A stretch of DNA of 64,000 bases from Phaeobacter gallaeciensis (GCF_001678945.1 NZ_CP015124.1:1478501-1542500); one strand, 5' to 3'. Shown: positions 9,723 to 19,142, counted from the stretch's first letter. The notes: a model not told the origin generated them from the letters alone. Program-made: numbers and translations.

Positions 9723-11110
9723 GACCGCGCCTCCTCTGTTGACGTGAATACCCCCCAGTTCAGCTGGGTGCTGCGCGCGCGGGCCCACAGGACCCAGACC
9801 GCCAACAGCAGCAGAAGGACCTCGGCCGACGGCCCCGCCCACCATATCGCCATTTCACCAAACCACAGCGGCAGGGCAAAGGTCAGCGGAATGGCAAATG
9901 CGAATGGCTTTGTCAGGCTCAGCACCGCCGCCCGGCGGGCATCGCCGATGGCCTGGAAATGGGCCGCCAGCATCATCAGAGGTCCCGACAGGACAAACAA
10001 GGCCAGCATCACCGGCATGATCCCTGCCACCTTTGCAACCACAGCAGGGTCGGTCACAAAGGCCGCTGCGATCTGAGGTGCAAACAGGCTGAACACCGCC
10101 TGCACAGACAGGCAGAACCCCAGTGCCACCAGAACGGCGATCTGCAGACTGTTATCACTGCGCTGCCACAGCCCCGCGCCAAAGTTGTTGCCGGTGATCG
10201 TCTGCATCGCTTGCGACACCCCCAAGAGCGGCAGGAAGCCAAAGGTGACGACCCGCGTCACGATTCCATAGGCTGTGACCGTAACCTCGTAGTCCGAACT
10301 GCCCACCATCTGCAAAGCTGTCAGGATCGCCGAGGAGCCAAGCGCGATACCAATAAAGCCAAGGCTTTGCGGAGCGCCCAGCGCCAGAATGCGCCCGCTG
10401 CCCTGTAGGATTACGTTGCGCAGCACCATGACCGGATGCAGCAGGGTGCCACGGCTGTGACGATAGGCAAGGATCACGCCCAGCGCCAAAAGCTGCGCCT
10501 CGACCGTGCCATAGGCCGAACCGGCAACGCCAAGATCCAGCACCGCGATCATCAGGTAGTTGAAACCGATATTGCCTATCGACACCAGCAGGCTCATCGC
10601 GGCCATCATGCCCACATGCCCCTCGTTGCGCAGGGCGTCAGAATTGACCGCCAGCACAAAGGTCAGCGGCGTGGCAAAGATCAGGATGCCAAGATAGCTG
10701 GCCGACAATTCGGCAAGCGCGCTGTCGCCGCCGGTGACCAGCCAGATCAGCTGCCCACCCAGGCCAAGGTAAAGCAGGATCAGTATGCCCCCCACGACTA
10801 GGGCCAGCCAATGCGCAGCGGCATAGATACGCTCGGCCTCATCAAAGCGGGAGCCGCCAAGGTGGCGGGCCAGAAGGCTCGACATGCCGGCAGAGACCAG
10901 CGTGGCGCAGGCCACGATCAGCATGTAAAACGGAAACACCACGGTGACCGCCGCCAGCGCCTGCGGGCCAACGAAATGCCCCAGAAACAGGGCATCGGCG
11001 ACCGTCAGAAGGCCGTTCATGCTCATGACGAATATGATGGGTATCGCGGTTTTCGCGAAAATGACCGGCAATCGCCCGGTCAGAAATGTATTGGGAGTCG
11101 GATCTTGCAT
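9719..11110 (-). CDS. MATE-family multidrug/metabolite efflux transporter
   Basis: 463 residues with about twelve hydrophobic helices arranged as two six-helix bundles, the length and topology of NorM/DinF proteins. Characteristic stretches are MNGLLTVADALFLGHFVGP in helix 1-2, SAGMSSLLARHLGG, and the repeat-two counterpart LPLLGVSQAMQTITGNNFGAG. MATE carriers export cationic drugs or metabolites using Na+ or H+ gradients at the inner membrane. The stop overlaps the start of the next gene. The 220-base region upstream contains no gene that I can see and would hold the promoter. Confidence 0.92.
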   Translation of the reverse strand: MQDPTPNTFLTGRLPVIFAKTAIPIIFVMSMNGLLTVADALFLGHFVGPQALAAVTVVFPFYMLIVACATLVSAGMSSLLARHLGGSRFDEAERIYAAAHWLALVVGGILILLYLGLGGQLIWLVTGGDSALAELSASYLGILIFATPLTFVLAVNSDALRNEGHVGMMAAMSLLVSIGNIGFNYLMIAVLDLGVAGSAYGTVEAQLLALGVILAYRHSRGTLLHPVMVLRNVILQGSGRILALGAPQSLGFIGIALGSSAILTALQMVGSSDYEVTVTAYGIVTRVVTFGFLPLLGVSQAMQTITGNNFGAGLWQRSDNSLQIAVLVALGFCLSVQAVFSLFAPQIAAAFVTDPAVVAKVAGIMPVMLALFVLSGPLMMLAAHFQAIGDARRAAVLSLTKPFAFAIPLTFALPLWFGEMAIWWAGPSAEVLLLLLAVWVLWARARSTQLNWGVFTSTEEARS

Positions 11111-11329
11111 CGCTCTGAAGCCCTCATGCGTCGATCTCGCTCAATGGATGGGACCCGCGTTACCACCCGCGCGAGACGCGGAGAAGGTGACAGAAACAAT
11201 AGCAATAAACAGAACTTCACCTCGACGAGTACACGTCTGCGGGGGGCGGGCGTCTGCGGCCTGCCCTTGGGGTAGAGCAGGCTTTTGCGCCGGTCAAGCC
11301 CTTTTCCGGTGGCCAGTGATGGCCCTGCC

Positions 11330-12316
11330 TCAGGGTTTTGGCCGTGGCAGCAACACCGCCTCGACCCGGCGGTTTGCCTCCCGCCCTTCGGCCGTGAGGT
11401 TCGATGCGACCGGCACCAGATAGCCGACACCGGCCACCTCAATCCGGGTTTCATCCACCCCGGACTTCTCCACAAGATGGGTCTTCACGGCCTCGGCCCG
11501 GCGCCGCGACAGGTCGGTATTGTCCTGCAACCCGCCAACCGTATCGGTGTGACCAACCACAACCACGGAATAGTCGGGAAATTCGGCTAGGAATTCGGCA
11601 AGTGCTTTCAGGCTTTCATAATTTCCCTGGCCCAGCGCCACATCTCCGGTCCCGAAATCAAGCCCCGGCAGGATCGCCCGGCCCTGCTCCAGCAATGCCT
11701 GCGCCAGATCGGTAGGGTCGGCATCTGGCAGGCTTTCGGTGCCTGCTCCGACAGCTTCTGCCGTCTCGGCCTGCTCTGCTGGAATGGATGGGGCCAGTTC
11801 CAGCGCCGCGGCTTCGGGCGGTGAGACCTCGATGATCTGAAGATAGGCCGAGGTGCCACTGCGCGAGGCCAGCAGAGTCACGGCGCTCTCCCCCTTCACG
11901 GCGGACAGGAAGTGATAATCGCCAATGCTGACGGCCATATCCGGGGCTGGAACCACCTCAATGCCGAATCGGAAATCAAAGCCGCCGCACTGGCGCGCCT
12001 CGCATTGAAAGAGCAGCTCGTATCCTGTCTCCAGCAACTGCTCCCGCAATGGCGCCAGAACCTGCAAAACGGTCGCCTCGCCCCGGATCCGATAGGTGCG
12101 GCGCAAAATCCGCCCTTCGATCGCGCGGGACGGCACCCCATCGGCGCCCACAGGGCCGGTTGGCAAGGCATAGGTGCCCAGTGGGGTTTCCCGCAGCGCC
12201 AGCGCCTGGGCGCCGACCGGTAAGGACATTTCAGCCTGGGCCAAAGGTGCCGAGACAAAAAGCGCGGCCCCGACAAACAGGGCCGCCGCCAATGATATGA
12301 AAAACCGCCCAATCAC
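11330..12316 (-). CDS. OmpA-family outer-membrane/peptidoglycan-associated protein
   Basis: 328 residues. An N-terminal signal peptide ends near LAQA (about residue 28). The middle 150 residues have no obvious family. The last hundred residues are an OmpA-like peptidoglycan-binding domain, with YSVVVVGHTDTVGG and LSRRRAEAVKTHLVEKSGVD followed by NRRVEAVLL. The protein probably tethers the envelope to peptidoglycan from the periplasmic side. The start overlaps the stop of an AhpD-like gene (ATGA); the chain back through GNAT and CinA-like genes looks like one transcript. No lipobox cysteine is seen. Confidence 0.9.
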   Translation of the reverse strand: MIGRFFISLAAALFVGAALFVSAPLAQAEMSLPVGAQALALRETPLGTYALPTGPVGADGVPSRAIEGRILRRTYRIRGEATVLQVLAPLREQLLETGYELLFQCEARQCGGFDFRFGIEVVPAPDMAVSIGDYHFLSAVKGESAVTLLASRSGTSAYLQIIEVSPPEAAALELAPSIPAEQAETAEAVGAGTESLPDADPTDLAQALLEQGRAILPGLDFGTGDVALGQGNYESLKALAEFLAEFPDYSVVVVGHTDTVGGLQDNTDLSRRRAEAVKTHLVEKSGVDETRIEVAGVGYLVPVASNLTAEGREANRRVEAVLLPRPKP

Positions 12317-12885
12317 CGGTACTGGGCGTGGTAATCGTCGTTCGGGACCATAGCGGTGCCGCTGGCCACCCGGTTTGTCATGTTGAAGAAGGCTGCCACA
12401 TTGGCAATGTCCCAGATGTCACGATCGCTGAAACCAACATCACGCAGGGCCTGCCGGTCGGCCTCTTCGACCTCGGCGCTGGCGCGGGTCAGTTGCAGGG
12501 CAAAATCAAGCATCGCCCGCTGGCGCGCATCCAGCGGCGCGACCCGGTAGTTCATCACCAGCATCTCGCCCAGCTTGGGATCACCCGACAGCTGACGCAC
12601 CGCCGCGCCATGTGCCGCAAGGCAGTAGAAACAGCGGTTGTAGGAAGACACCACCACCGCGATCATCTCCCGCTCCAGCTTGCTCAGGTTGCTGTCGCCC
12701 AGCATCAGATCGTTATAAAGCGCGGTGAATGTGTTCAGCTTTTCGATGTCAAAGGCATGCGCCCGCAGCACATTGGGCACCATGCCCAGTTTGTCCTGAC
12801 AGATATCGAAATACTTCTGCGTCGCAGGCGGCAGCGGATCCACCTGCGGCAGGTCAAGCGCTGTTGGGTTTTGCTGATCGGTCAT
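12313..12885 (-). CDS. Peroxidase-related (AhpD/carboxymuconolactone decarboxylase-like) enzyme
   Basis: 190 residues of the uncharacterised peroxidase-related branch of the AhpD fold. The redox motif NRCFYCLAAHG gives cysteines at about 85 and 88 and a histidine at about 92, the AhpD-like CxxC-x3-H arrangement. The rest is helical (FYNDLMLG-like region, then DARQRAMLDFALQLT, RDIWDIANVAAFFN). Such proteins are thought to reduce peroxides or partner reductases through the CxxC. It sits in a tight gene chain with an OmpA protein after it and a GNAT gene before it (18-base gap). The true substrate is unknown. Confidence 0.88.
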   Translation of the reverse strand: MTDQQNPTALDLPQVDPLPPATQKYFDICQDKLGMVPNVLRAHAFDIEKLNTFTALYNDLMLGDSNLSKLEREMIAVVVSSYNRCFYCLAAHGAAVRQLSGDPKLGEMLVMNYRVAPLDARQRAMLDFALQLTRASAEVEEADRQALRDVGFSDRDIWDIANVAAFFNMTNRVASGTAMVPNDDYHAQYR

Positions 12886-12903
12886 GGTCTTCTTTCTCCT
12901 CCC

Positions 12904-13620
12904 TCAATGTTTGTGCCTGTAGTGGTACTGCCCCCTGCAGGTCATTCCAAGTGAGGCATAAAGACCATTTGCCCCGGCGTTCGCCTTGGTACAGACCAGC
13001 GCTAACTCGCGCGCGCCCTGTTCAGCCGCCCAAAAGGCCGCCTGCCGCACCATCCATGCGCCCATCCCCTTGCGCCGCTGATGCGGCAGGATTTCCAGCG
13101 CGTGCACCATGGCAACCTCATCGTGGATAGCCACGAACCCCGCCCCGGCGGGTTTGTCGTTGAACCGCCCAAGCAGTGCCGTCTTCGGCCCCGGTGCGCG
13201 CTCCATCACCGCCATACGCCCCGGCCCGATGCCACCCGCGATCCAGATCTCGCGCTGGATTTCCAGCGGCTCCCAAACGCAGAAGGTGGTGACCCGCGGG
13301 ATCGGCACATCGGTCAGCTTTGCCGGTGGGCAGGTCCAGATATTGACCGGATCCTTGATCTCATACTCCAGCGCCGCCAACTGCGCATCCAGCACATCAT
13401 CGCCATCGCGGATCATGAACAGGGGCTCCTGCCCCATGGCGCGCATGGCCTCTTCGGCAGCGGCAATCTGATCCTTGTTGACCGGACCATTGGTGGTGGC
13501 CGCCGATACCCGGCTGCCGCCACCCTGCCCTTCGCGCAGGGTGATTGGGCCAAGATCGCGTTTTGAGGCCGCTGGCCAGGTACCATCAACCACAGCGTAA
13601 TACAGGGGATCGGTGCTCAC
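12904..13620 (-). CDS. GNAT-family N-acetyltransferase
   Basis: 238 residues. The acetyl-CoA-binding motif HQRRKGMGAWMVRQAAFWA occurs near residue 180, preceded by the strand VAMVHALEILP and followed by LYASLGMTCRGQYHYR, the usual C-terminal GNAT strands. The first 140 residues vary and probably build the acceptor pocket. The acceptor is unknown. Its start overlaps the stop of the CinA-like gene (ATGA), so both are co-translated. Many such lone GNAT proteins modify amino-acid or antibiotic amines. Confidence 0.87.
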   Translation of the reverse strand: MSTDPLYYAVVDGTWPAASKRDLGPITLREGQGGGSRVSAATTNGPVNKDQIAAAEEAMRAMGQEPLFMIRDGDDVLDAQLAALEYEIKDPVNIWTCPPAKLTDVPIPRVTTFCVWEPLEIQREIWIAGGIGPGRMAVMERAPGPKTALLGRFNDKPAGAGFVAIHDEVAMVHALEILPHQRRKGMGAWMVRQAAFWAAEQGARELALVCTKANAGANGLYASLGMTCRGQYHYRHKH

Positions 13621-14339
13621 AGGTCCAGCTCCCGTGCAAGGCGCGTGACCGCCACGTCGACGCGGGCGCCATCGGCGCCGCGCACAACCACATTGGCCCC
13701 AAAAGCCCCGTCCTTCTGAAACGGGTAGCAGCCGATCGACAGATCAGAGAAATCCGCTGCAAGCGCCGAAAGATTGCCTGCGATCTCGCCCTCGCCGCGC
13801 ATCACGCGCAGGGTCTGTGACAACAGCGGGCTGCCACCGGTCAGGGTGGGCAGGACGCTGGCCACCATCGCCTCGAACACAGACGGGACCCCGGCCATCA
13901 CATGCACGTTCTTGAGCGTAAAGCCCGGCGCCGCCGACACCGGATTGTCGATCAGCGCAGCGCCATCCGGGATGCGGGCCATGCGCAGGCGTGCTTCGTT
14001 CAGCTCGGTTCCCGATTTGTCGTAATGGGCCTGCAGGATCGCGCGGGCGTCATCCCGGACATCCAGATGCGCGCCAAATGCCTTGGCGATGCAATCGGCG
14101 GTGATGTCATCATGGGTTGGCCCGATACCGCCACTGGTGAAGACATGGTCATGGGTTTCTGACAGCGCGGTGACACCTGCGATAATCGCCACCTCGTCAT
14201 CGCTGATCATGCGAACTTCGCGCAGGTCGATGCCGTGTTTGGTCAACTCTCCGGCCAGAAAATGCATGTTCGAATCGCGCGTGCGCCCCGACAGGATTTC
14301 GTCCCCGATAACCAGCATTGCAGCGGTTGGATTGCCCAT
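13617..14339 (-). CDS. CinA-like competence/damage-inducible protein (molybdopterin-binding domain only)
   Basis: 240 residues made only of the MoCF/CinA N-terminal domain: AMLVIGDEILSGRTRDSN near the start, then the conserved FTSGGIGPTHDDITADCIAKA. The C-terminal nicotinamide-nucleotide amidase domain of full CinA is missing, so the protein matches the short form found in many alphaproteobacteria, whose substrate (possibly ADP-ribose or another nucleotide pyrophosphate) is not settled. It is the first gene of the overlapping chain GNAT, AhpD-like, OmpA. Divergent from sfsA across about 50 bases. Confidence 0.9.
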   Translation of the reverse strand: MGNPTAAMLVIGDEILSGRTRDSNMHFLAGELTKHGIDLREVRMISDDEVAIIAGVTALSETHDHVFTSGGIGPTHDDITADCIAKAFGAHLDVRDDARAILQAHYDKSGTELNEARLRMARIPDGAALIDNPVSAAPGFTLKNVHVMAGVPSVFEAMVASVLPTLTGGSPLLSQTLRVMRGEGEIAGNLSALAADFSDLSIGCYPFQKDGAFGANVVVRGADGARVDVAVTRLARELDL

Positions 14340-14388
14340 GGCGCCTCTCCTCTTGATCCGGTGTTAAGGCAGGTATAGGCCCAAGAAC

Positions 14389-15093
14389 ATGCGCTTTGGA
14401 ACCCCTCTGATCCCCGCCCGGCTGATCCGCCGCTACAAACGTTTCCTTGCCGACTGTCGGCTGGAGGATGGACGCGAGATCACTGCCCATTGCGCCAACC
14501 CCGGATCGATGATGGGGTTGGCTGAACCTGGGATGAAAATCTGGCTGGAGCCGAACGACGATCCGAAGAAGAAACTGAAATACGGCTGGCGCCTGGTCGA
14601 TCACGAAAACGGCCATTTCACCGGCGTCGATACCTCGGTTCCAAACCGCGCATTGAAAGCCGCGCTGGAGGCCCGCGAGATTGCCGAGCTTGCCGCCTAT
14701 GAAACCGTGCGGGCCGAGGTGAAATACGGCGAGAAGAGCCGCATCGATTTCCTACTGAGCCAGCCAGGTCTGCCCGATTGCTATGTCGAGGTGAAAAGCG
14801 TGACGCTGTCGCGTCAGCCAGGTCTGGCGGAGTTCCCCGACAGCGTTACCGCGCGTGGCACCAAACATCTGGGGGAGCTGGCCAATATGGTGGCCGAGGG
14901 GCACCGGGCGGTGATGCTCTACCTCGTGCAGCGCACCGATTGCGACCACTTCCAATTGGCGGCGGATATCGACCCGGCCTACGCCGCGGCCTTTGATGAC
15001 GCGCAGGCAACCGGGGTCGAACGGCTGGTCTGCACCACGCGGATTTCGCCCGATGGCGTGTGGGTGGAGGCAGCCAAAAGGCTGCACTCCTGA
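14389..15093 (+). CDS. sfsA: DNA/RNA nuclease SfsA
   Basis: 234 residues, the full length of the family. The N-terminal OB-like segment (YKRFLADCRLEDGREITAHC, then ANPGSMMGL) is followed by the nuclease-like core: EVKYGEKSRIDFLL, CYVEVKSVTL and FPDSVTARGTKHL, where the D...ExK arrangement is the probable metal-binding site. SfsA was first named for stimulating sugar fermentation in E. coli; homologues have nuclease activity. The start is the only ATG before the conserved region, close to the divergent CinA-like gene. Confidence 0.95.
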   Translation: MRFGTPLIPARLIRRYKRFLADCRLEDGREITAHCANPGSMMGLAEPGMKIWLEPNDDPKKKLKYGWRLVDHENGHFTGVDTSVPNRALKAALEAREIAELAAYETVRAEVKYGEKSRIDFLLSQPGLPDCYVEVKSVTLSRQPGLAEFPDSVTARGTKHLGELANMVAEGHRAVMLYLVQRTDCDHFQLAADIDPAYAAAFDDAQATGVERLVCTTRISPDGVWVEAAKRLHS

Positions 15094-15113
15094 GAAATTG
15101 CAAAGGGCTGGGC

Positions 15114-15485
15114 TCAGCCCATGACGTAAAAGCAGAGCTTGTTGCCGTCCGGATCGCGCACATAGGCACCATAGAAGAAGTCCGGCACACGCTCGCCCGG
15201 TTCGCCTTCATCGGTGGCGCCAAGGCTGATCGCCTTGTCATACATCACCTGCACGTTGTCCTTATCCCCGGCCGGGAAGGCCAGCATACCGCCGTTGCCG
15301 CTGGTGCAGACATCGCCGTTATGCGGGGTGCAGACGGCCAGCATCGGCGCCGTACGGTCCTTGCCGATAAAGGCGATGCGGCCTGCGTCCATCAGGACCT
15401 GGGCGCTTTCAGCCGCGAAGAGTTCAGTGTAGAAATTTTTGGCGTTCTCTATATCCGAGACACCAATCGTGACGTAGCCGATCAT
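15114..15485 (-). CDS. VOC-family (glyoxalase/bleomycin-resistance-like) protein
   Basis: 123 residues with the beta-alpha-beta-beta-beta modules of vicinal-oxygen-chelate proteins: YVTIGVSDIENAKNFYTELF at the start and FFYGAYVRDPDGNKLCFYV at the end, a typical C-terminal signature. Metal ligands are not complete in an obvious way, so it could be an enzyme or a binding protein. It converges on sfsA with a 20-base gap. The ATG at 15485 is chosen because the fold begins there. No functional neighbours point to a substrate. Confidence 0.9.
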   Translation of the reverse strand: MIGYVTIGVSDIENAKNFYTELFAAESAQVLMDAGRIAFIGKDRTAPMLAVCTPHNGDVCTSGNGGMLAFPAGDKDNVQVMYDKAISLGATDEGEPGERVPDFFYGAYVRDPDGNKLCFYVMG

Positions 15486-15698
15486 TATGTTTTCCTGTCG
15501 TTGATTTCAGATTCGGTCGCACGCTCTGGGAAAGCTGTGGCGTATTCAAATCACGAAACCGGCACCAGCAGGTCCGCCTCTGCCTGCCTGATATGCAGGG
15601 GATGCAGCGGCCTTGTAGTCACTGCACCGCCCCCTCTGGCCCTTTTGGCCAAGACCGCTTACATAGCAAGACAACAACACCCGAGGGAGCTCCGCCCG

Positions 15699-16508
15699 AT
15701 GAGATCGAAAGACGGCCGCACCACCAAGGACGGCATCCGCATTCACGAACCCGCCGATTTTGCGGGCATGCACACGGCAGGCGCTCTGGCCGCACGCATT
15801 CTGGATGATATTGCCCCCCATGTCTTTCCCGGCCAGACCACTGGCGAAATTGACCGCATCATCACCCAGATGGTCGAGGATGCAGGCGCGAAATCCGCCA
15901 CCATCGGCTACAAGGGCTACCAGCACGCCAGCTGCATTTCGGTGAACCACGTGGTCTGCCACGGCATTCCCGGCGACAAGAAGCTCAAGGACGGCGATAT
16001 CCTCAACATCGATGTGACGGTGATCGTCGATGGCTGGTTTGGCGACACCAGCCGCATGTATGTGGCAGGCAAGCTGTCCCGCAAGGCCGAGCGGCTGATC
16101 CAGGTCACCCATGACGCCCTGATGAAGGGAATCGAAGCGGTGAAACCCGGAAACACCTTTGGCGATATCGGTCACACCATTCAGGCCTATGTCGAAGCCC
16201 AGCGCATGAGCGTGGTGCGCGATTTCTGCGGTCACGGTCTGGGACAGGTGTTTCACGCGCCGCCGAACGTGCTGCACTATGGCCGCCCGGGCACCGGTCC
16301 GGTTCTTGAGGAAGGCATGTTCTTCACCATCGAACCCATGGTGAACCTCGGCCGCGCCGAGACCAAGATCCTCGCCGATGAATGGACTGCCGTCACCCGC
16401 GACAAATCCCTGTCGGCGCAGTTTGAGCATTCGATCGGCGTTACCGCAGATGGGTTCGATATCTTCACCCTGTCGCCTGCGGGCAAGTTCCACCCGACCT
16501 ACGGCTGA
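15699..16508 (+). CDS. map: Type I methionine aminopeptidase
   Basis: 269 residues from the ATG at 15699, which has GAGGGAG upstream; the frame is open for a long way before it but those codons do not match the family. The pita-bread fold has the five expected metal ligands: two aspartates in NIDVTVIVDGWFGDTSR, a histidine in FCGHGLGQVFH, and glutamates in FFTIEPMV and SAQFEHSIGV. It removes the initiator methionine from new proteins in the cytoplasm. Its stop is directly adjacent to the stop of the convergent HAD gene (TGATCA), leaving no intergenic base. Confidence 0.96.
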   Translation: MRSKDGRTTKDGIRIHEPADFAGMHTAGALAARILDDIAPHVFPGQTTGEIDRIITQMVEDAGAKSATIGYKGYQHASCISVNHVVCHGIPGDKKLKDGDILNIDVTVIVDGWFGDTSRMYVAGKLSRKAERLIQVTHDALMKGIEAVKPGNTFGDIGHTIQAYVEAQRMSVVRDFCGHGLGQVFHAPPNVLHYGRPGTGPVLEEGMFFTIEPMVNLGRAETKILADEWTAVTRDKSLSAQFEHSIGVTADGFDIFTLSPAGKFHPTYG

Positions 16509-17174
16509 TCAGGTCAGCCCAATCAGGGCTGGGACCTCCTGCATGCCGGTAAACACCTCTGCCCCCTGATCAGCCAGCGCCGCGCCCTGCCCGTGCGGCG
16601 CAAACCCAAGGCAGCGCATTCCGGCGCGGGCTGCGGCCTGCGCACCGGTCGCACTGTCCTCGATCACCAGACAGGAGCGCGCCTCTACCCCGAAATGGCT
16701 GGCCGCGGCCAGAAACAACCCCGGTTCAGGTTTCGCAACGCCCAGCGCATGGGCCGAGAACATCGCTTGCGGATGGAACCGCTCCCACAGCCCGTTCTGT
16801 CCGAGCGTGATGCGCATCTTCTCTTCGCTGCCGTTGGAGGCAACGCAAGTGGGAATGCTATGCTGATCGAGCCGCGCCAATAGATCCAGGATCCCCGGCA
16901 CCAGCCCAACGCCTGCACGCAGCCGCGCATAGGTTTCGGCGTAGATTTCCTCGACCCAGTCCTGTGGCAGATCCGCGCCAAGCTTTCGCGCGTTGTCCAT
17001 CACCCCCATCATGGTGCCGCCGACAAAATGCCCCATGGCCTCTGGCAGGGTCAGCGACAGGCCGTGGCGCGCCAAATTGTCCACCATGGCCTGATTGGAC
17101 ACGGTTTCGCTGTCCACCAGCACCCCGTCGCAGTCAAAGATCACCAATTGCGGCGTGGGAAATGTCTTGGGCAT
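16509..17174 (-). CDS. HAD-family phosphatase (beta-phosphoglucomutase/phosphatase-like)
   Basis: 221 residues with the haloacid-dehalogenase motifs: nucleophile VIFDCDGVLVDS (Asp about 14, acid Asp about 16), motif II CVASNGS, and motif III/IV GVAKPEPGLFLAAA with VIEDSATGAQAA. An alpha-helical cap lies between motifs I and II, so it hydrolyses a small phosphorylated metabolite; 2-deoxyglucose-6-phosphate or sugar phosphates are usual substrates. It faces map tail to tail without a spacer. Confidence 0.93.
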   Translation of the reverse strand: MPKTFPTPQLVIFDCDGVLVDSETVSNQAMVDNLARHGLSLTLPEAMGHFVGGTMMGVMDNARKLGADLPQDWVEEIYAETYARLRAGVGLVPGILDLLARLDQHSIPTCVASNGSEEKMRITLGQNGLWERFHPQAMFSAHALGVAKPEPGLFLAAASHFGVEARSCLVIEDSATGAQAAARAGMRCLGFAPHGQGAALADQGAEVFTGMQEVPALIGLT

Positions 17175-17275
17175 CTGAGGCTCCTTTAATGCAACCTGAA
17201 CAAATACCGCTAAGCGCTACTGCCTGAACCGTCACATAGCAAATCTAACGCAGGCCGTTTCCTGCCCACCCCATT

Positions 17276-17836
17276 TCAACCTGAAACACTTCGCCACATC
17301 AGGGAGATATGGGTATCGCCGTATTTGCGGCTGTCCTGCGCCTCGTATCCCTCGGGCGGCTTCATCGGAGCATTTTCCTCCCACACGATCAGGGCGCCAG
17401 GCGCGATCCAGCCGCCAGCATCGGCTACGGCAAGCGCCTTTTGACCCAGATCCTTGCCATAGGGCGGATCGAGGAAGATCACGTCATAGGGGGCATCGGG
17501 GTTCTGCCCCAGCTTCAGGGCGCTGCGGCGGATCAGGGCCGTGCGATCCTCGGCCCGGCAAATACCGACATTCTTGCGGATCAGCCCCTGCGCCACGCGT
17601 CCGTCATCGACAAATGTGACCAAAGCAGCGCCGCGCGACAGCGCCTCAAGCCCCAGCGCGCCAGTTCCGGCAAAGAGATCCAGCACCCGGGCGCCGTCGA
17701 TGGCACCGGTGTGCATCAGCACGTTGAACAGGCTTTCGCGCACCCGGTCGGTCGTCGGGCGCAGATGCGCACCCGCATCGCCCTTGCCCACGGCCGCCAG
17801 CGCGCGGCCGCGAAACTCACCTGCGATGATCCTCAT
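17276..17836 (-). CDS. rsmD: 16S rRNA (guanine966-N2)-methyltransferase
   Basis: 186 residues, the normal RsmD length. The S-adenosylmethionine site is VLDLFAGTGALGLEALSRGA (about 51-70) and the catalytic motif DPPYG stands at about 123-127; the opening MRIIAGEFRGR is diagnostic. It methylates G966 in helix 31 of 16S rRNA. Its start overlaps the stop of a flavoprotein reductase (ATGA). Confidence 0.96.
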   Translation of the reverse strand: MRIIAGEFRGRALAAVGKGDAGAHLRPTTDRVRESLFNVLMHTGAIDGARVLDLFAGTGALGLEALSRGAALVTFVDDGRVAQGLIRKNVGICRAEDRTALIRRSALKLGQNPDAPYDVIFLDPPYGKDLGQKALAVADAGGWIAPGALIVWEENAPMKPPEGYEAQDSRKYGDTHISLMWRSVSG

Positions 17837-19044
17837 GCCCGCAGCAGCGGTTTCAAGTCTGCTTCAGGATCGGCGACCACGGATTTGTCAGCCGTTTTAC
17901 CCGCATCGATCAACCGTTTGCCGACCATATAGGCGCGCGGATCGTTCATCGCATCGACCGCCACCAGTTGATCACCTTTGTAATACCAGAAGGACACGCT
18001 TTGCCCCTCGCCCTGACGGGTGACCACGTTGTCATAGCCGCTGTTGAGGCCCGCGATCTGCAATTTCACATCATATTGGTCGGACCAGAACCAGGGCTGT
18101 GCCGCGTAATCCTTGCCTGCACCCAGCATGTTCTGCGCCACGATTTCGGACTGGTCGATGGCATTGGGCACGCTTTCCAGCCGGATACGTTCCCCCTTGT
18201 AGGGGAAAGAGGCGCAATCGCCCGCCGCCCAGATCGAAGGGTCCGAGGTCCGCCCCTGCGCATCGACCCGGATGCCGTTTTCAATCGTCAGCCCGGCCTG
18301 CTCGGCCAGAGTGGTCGCCGGGGCGATACCCACACCAACCACCACGAAATCCACGTCCAGCGTGCTACCATCGCCCAGCACCGCCCGGGCAACCTTCCCA
18401 TCTTCGCCTTCCAGCCGCTCCAGCCCCGTGCCTTCGCGGATGTCGACACCGTGCCCCTTGTGCAGGGCGCGGAAATAATCGGAGGTCTCGGGCGCTGCCA
18501 CCCGTTGCAGGATGCGATCTGCCATCTCGACCAGGGTCACCGACAAGCCACGCTTGGCGCAGACCGCTGCGGCCTCCAGCCCGATATAGCCACCACCCAC
18601 GATCAGCACCCGCTTGCCTGTCGTCACATGCGGCGCCATGGCGTCCACATCGGACAAGCCACGGACAACGAATACCCCATCAAGATCGCCGCCGATGGCA
18701 GCCGGAAGGCGACGCGGATCGGAACCGGTGGTCAGAGCCAGTTGATCATAGGTGATCACCTCATCCCCAAGGCTGACCGTCTTTGCCGCCGGATCAATCC
18801 CTGTGACGGTGGCGCCCAGTTTCAGGGTGATGTCATTGTCGGCGTAAAAACTCTCGGGGCGCAGGAACAGGCGTTCTTTCTCCATCTCACCCAGCAGGTA
18901 GGCCTTGGACAGGGGTGGCCGCTGGTAAGGCAGCGCGGTTTCGGCTCCGATCAGGGTGATGTCACCGTCAAATCCATCTTTGCGCAATTTGGCCACAAGA
19001 GACGATCCCGCCTGCCCTGCTCCGATTACCACGATGTGGCTCAT
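17833..19044 (-). CDS. FAD/NAD(P)H-dependent oxidoreductase (ferredoxin/rubredoxin reductase type)
   Basis: 403 residues. An N-terminal FAD-binding fold (IVVIGAGQAGSSLVAKLRKD), a central NAD(P)H fold (VLIVGGGYIGLEAAAVCAKR) and the IWAAGDCASF segment that contacts FAD are all present. The C-terminal domain matches the reductase-C type of ferredoxin reductases that serve Rieske oxygenases, cytochromes P450 or rubredoxins. No such partner is encoded nearby, so the electron acceptor is not known. Co-translated with rsmD. Divergent from a Prx5 peroxiredoxin over about 100 bases that must hold both promoters. Confidence 0.92.
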   Translation of the reverse strand: MSHIVVIGAGQAGSSLVAKLRKDGFDGDITLIGAETALPYQRPPLSKAYLLGEMEKERLFLRPESFYADNDITLKLGATVTGIDPAAKTVSLGDEVITYDQLALTTGSDPRRLPAAIGGDLDGVFVVRGLSDVDAMAPHVTTGKRVLIVGGGYIGLEAAAVCAKRGLSVTLVEMADRILQRVAAPETSDYFRALHKGHGVDIREGTGLERLEGEDGKVARAVLGDGSTLDVDFVVVGVGIAPATTLAEQAGLTIENGIRVDAQGRTSDPSIWAAGDCASFPYKGERIRLESVPNAIDQSEIVAQNMLGAGKDYAAQPWFWSDQYDVKLQIAGLNSGYDNVVTRQGEGQSVSFWYYKGDQLVAVDAMNDPRAYMVGKRLIDAGKTADKSVVADPEADLKPLLRA

Positions 19045-19142
19045 GTCCCCTCTTGCCTCCTGCGCATGTTCTGGTCACGGTCTGACCGGACCCTATATGG
19101 GGGACCATAGATAACGCAATCACGACAGAAGAGGAACGCGCG

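Noticed and set aside
11111..11329. Small gene between the MATE and OmpA genes
   Set aside because: Short frames here lack ribosome sites and conserved character; the region is read as promoter DNA.
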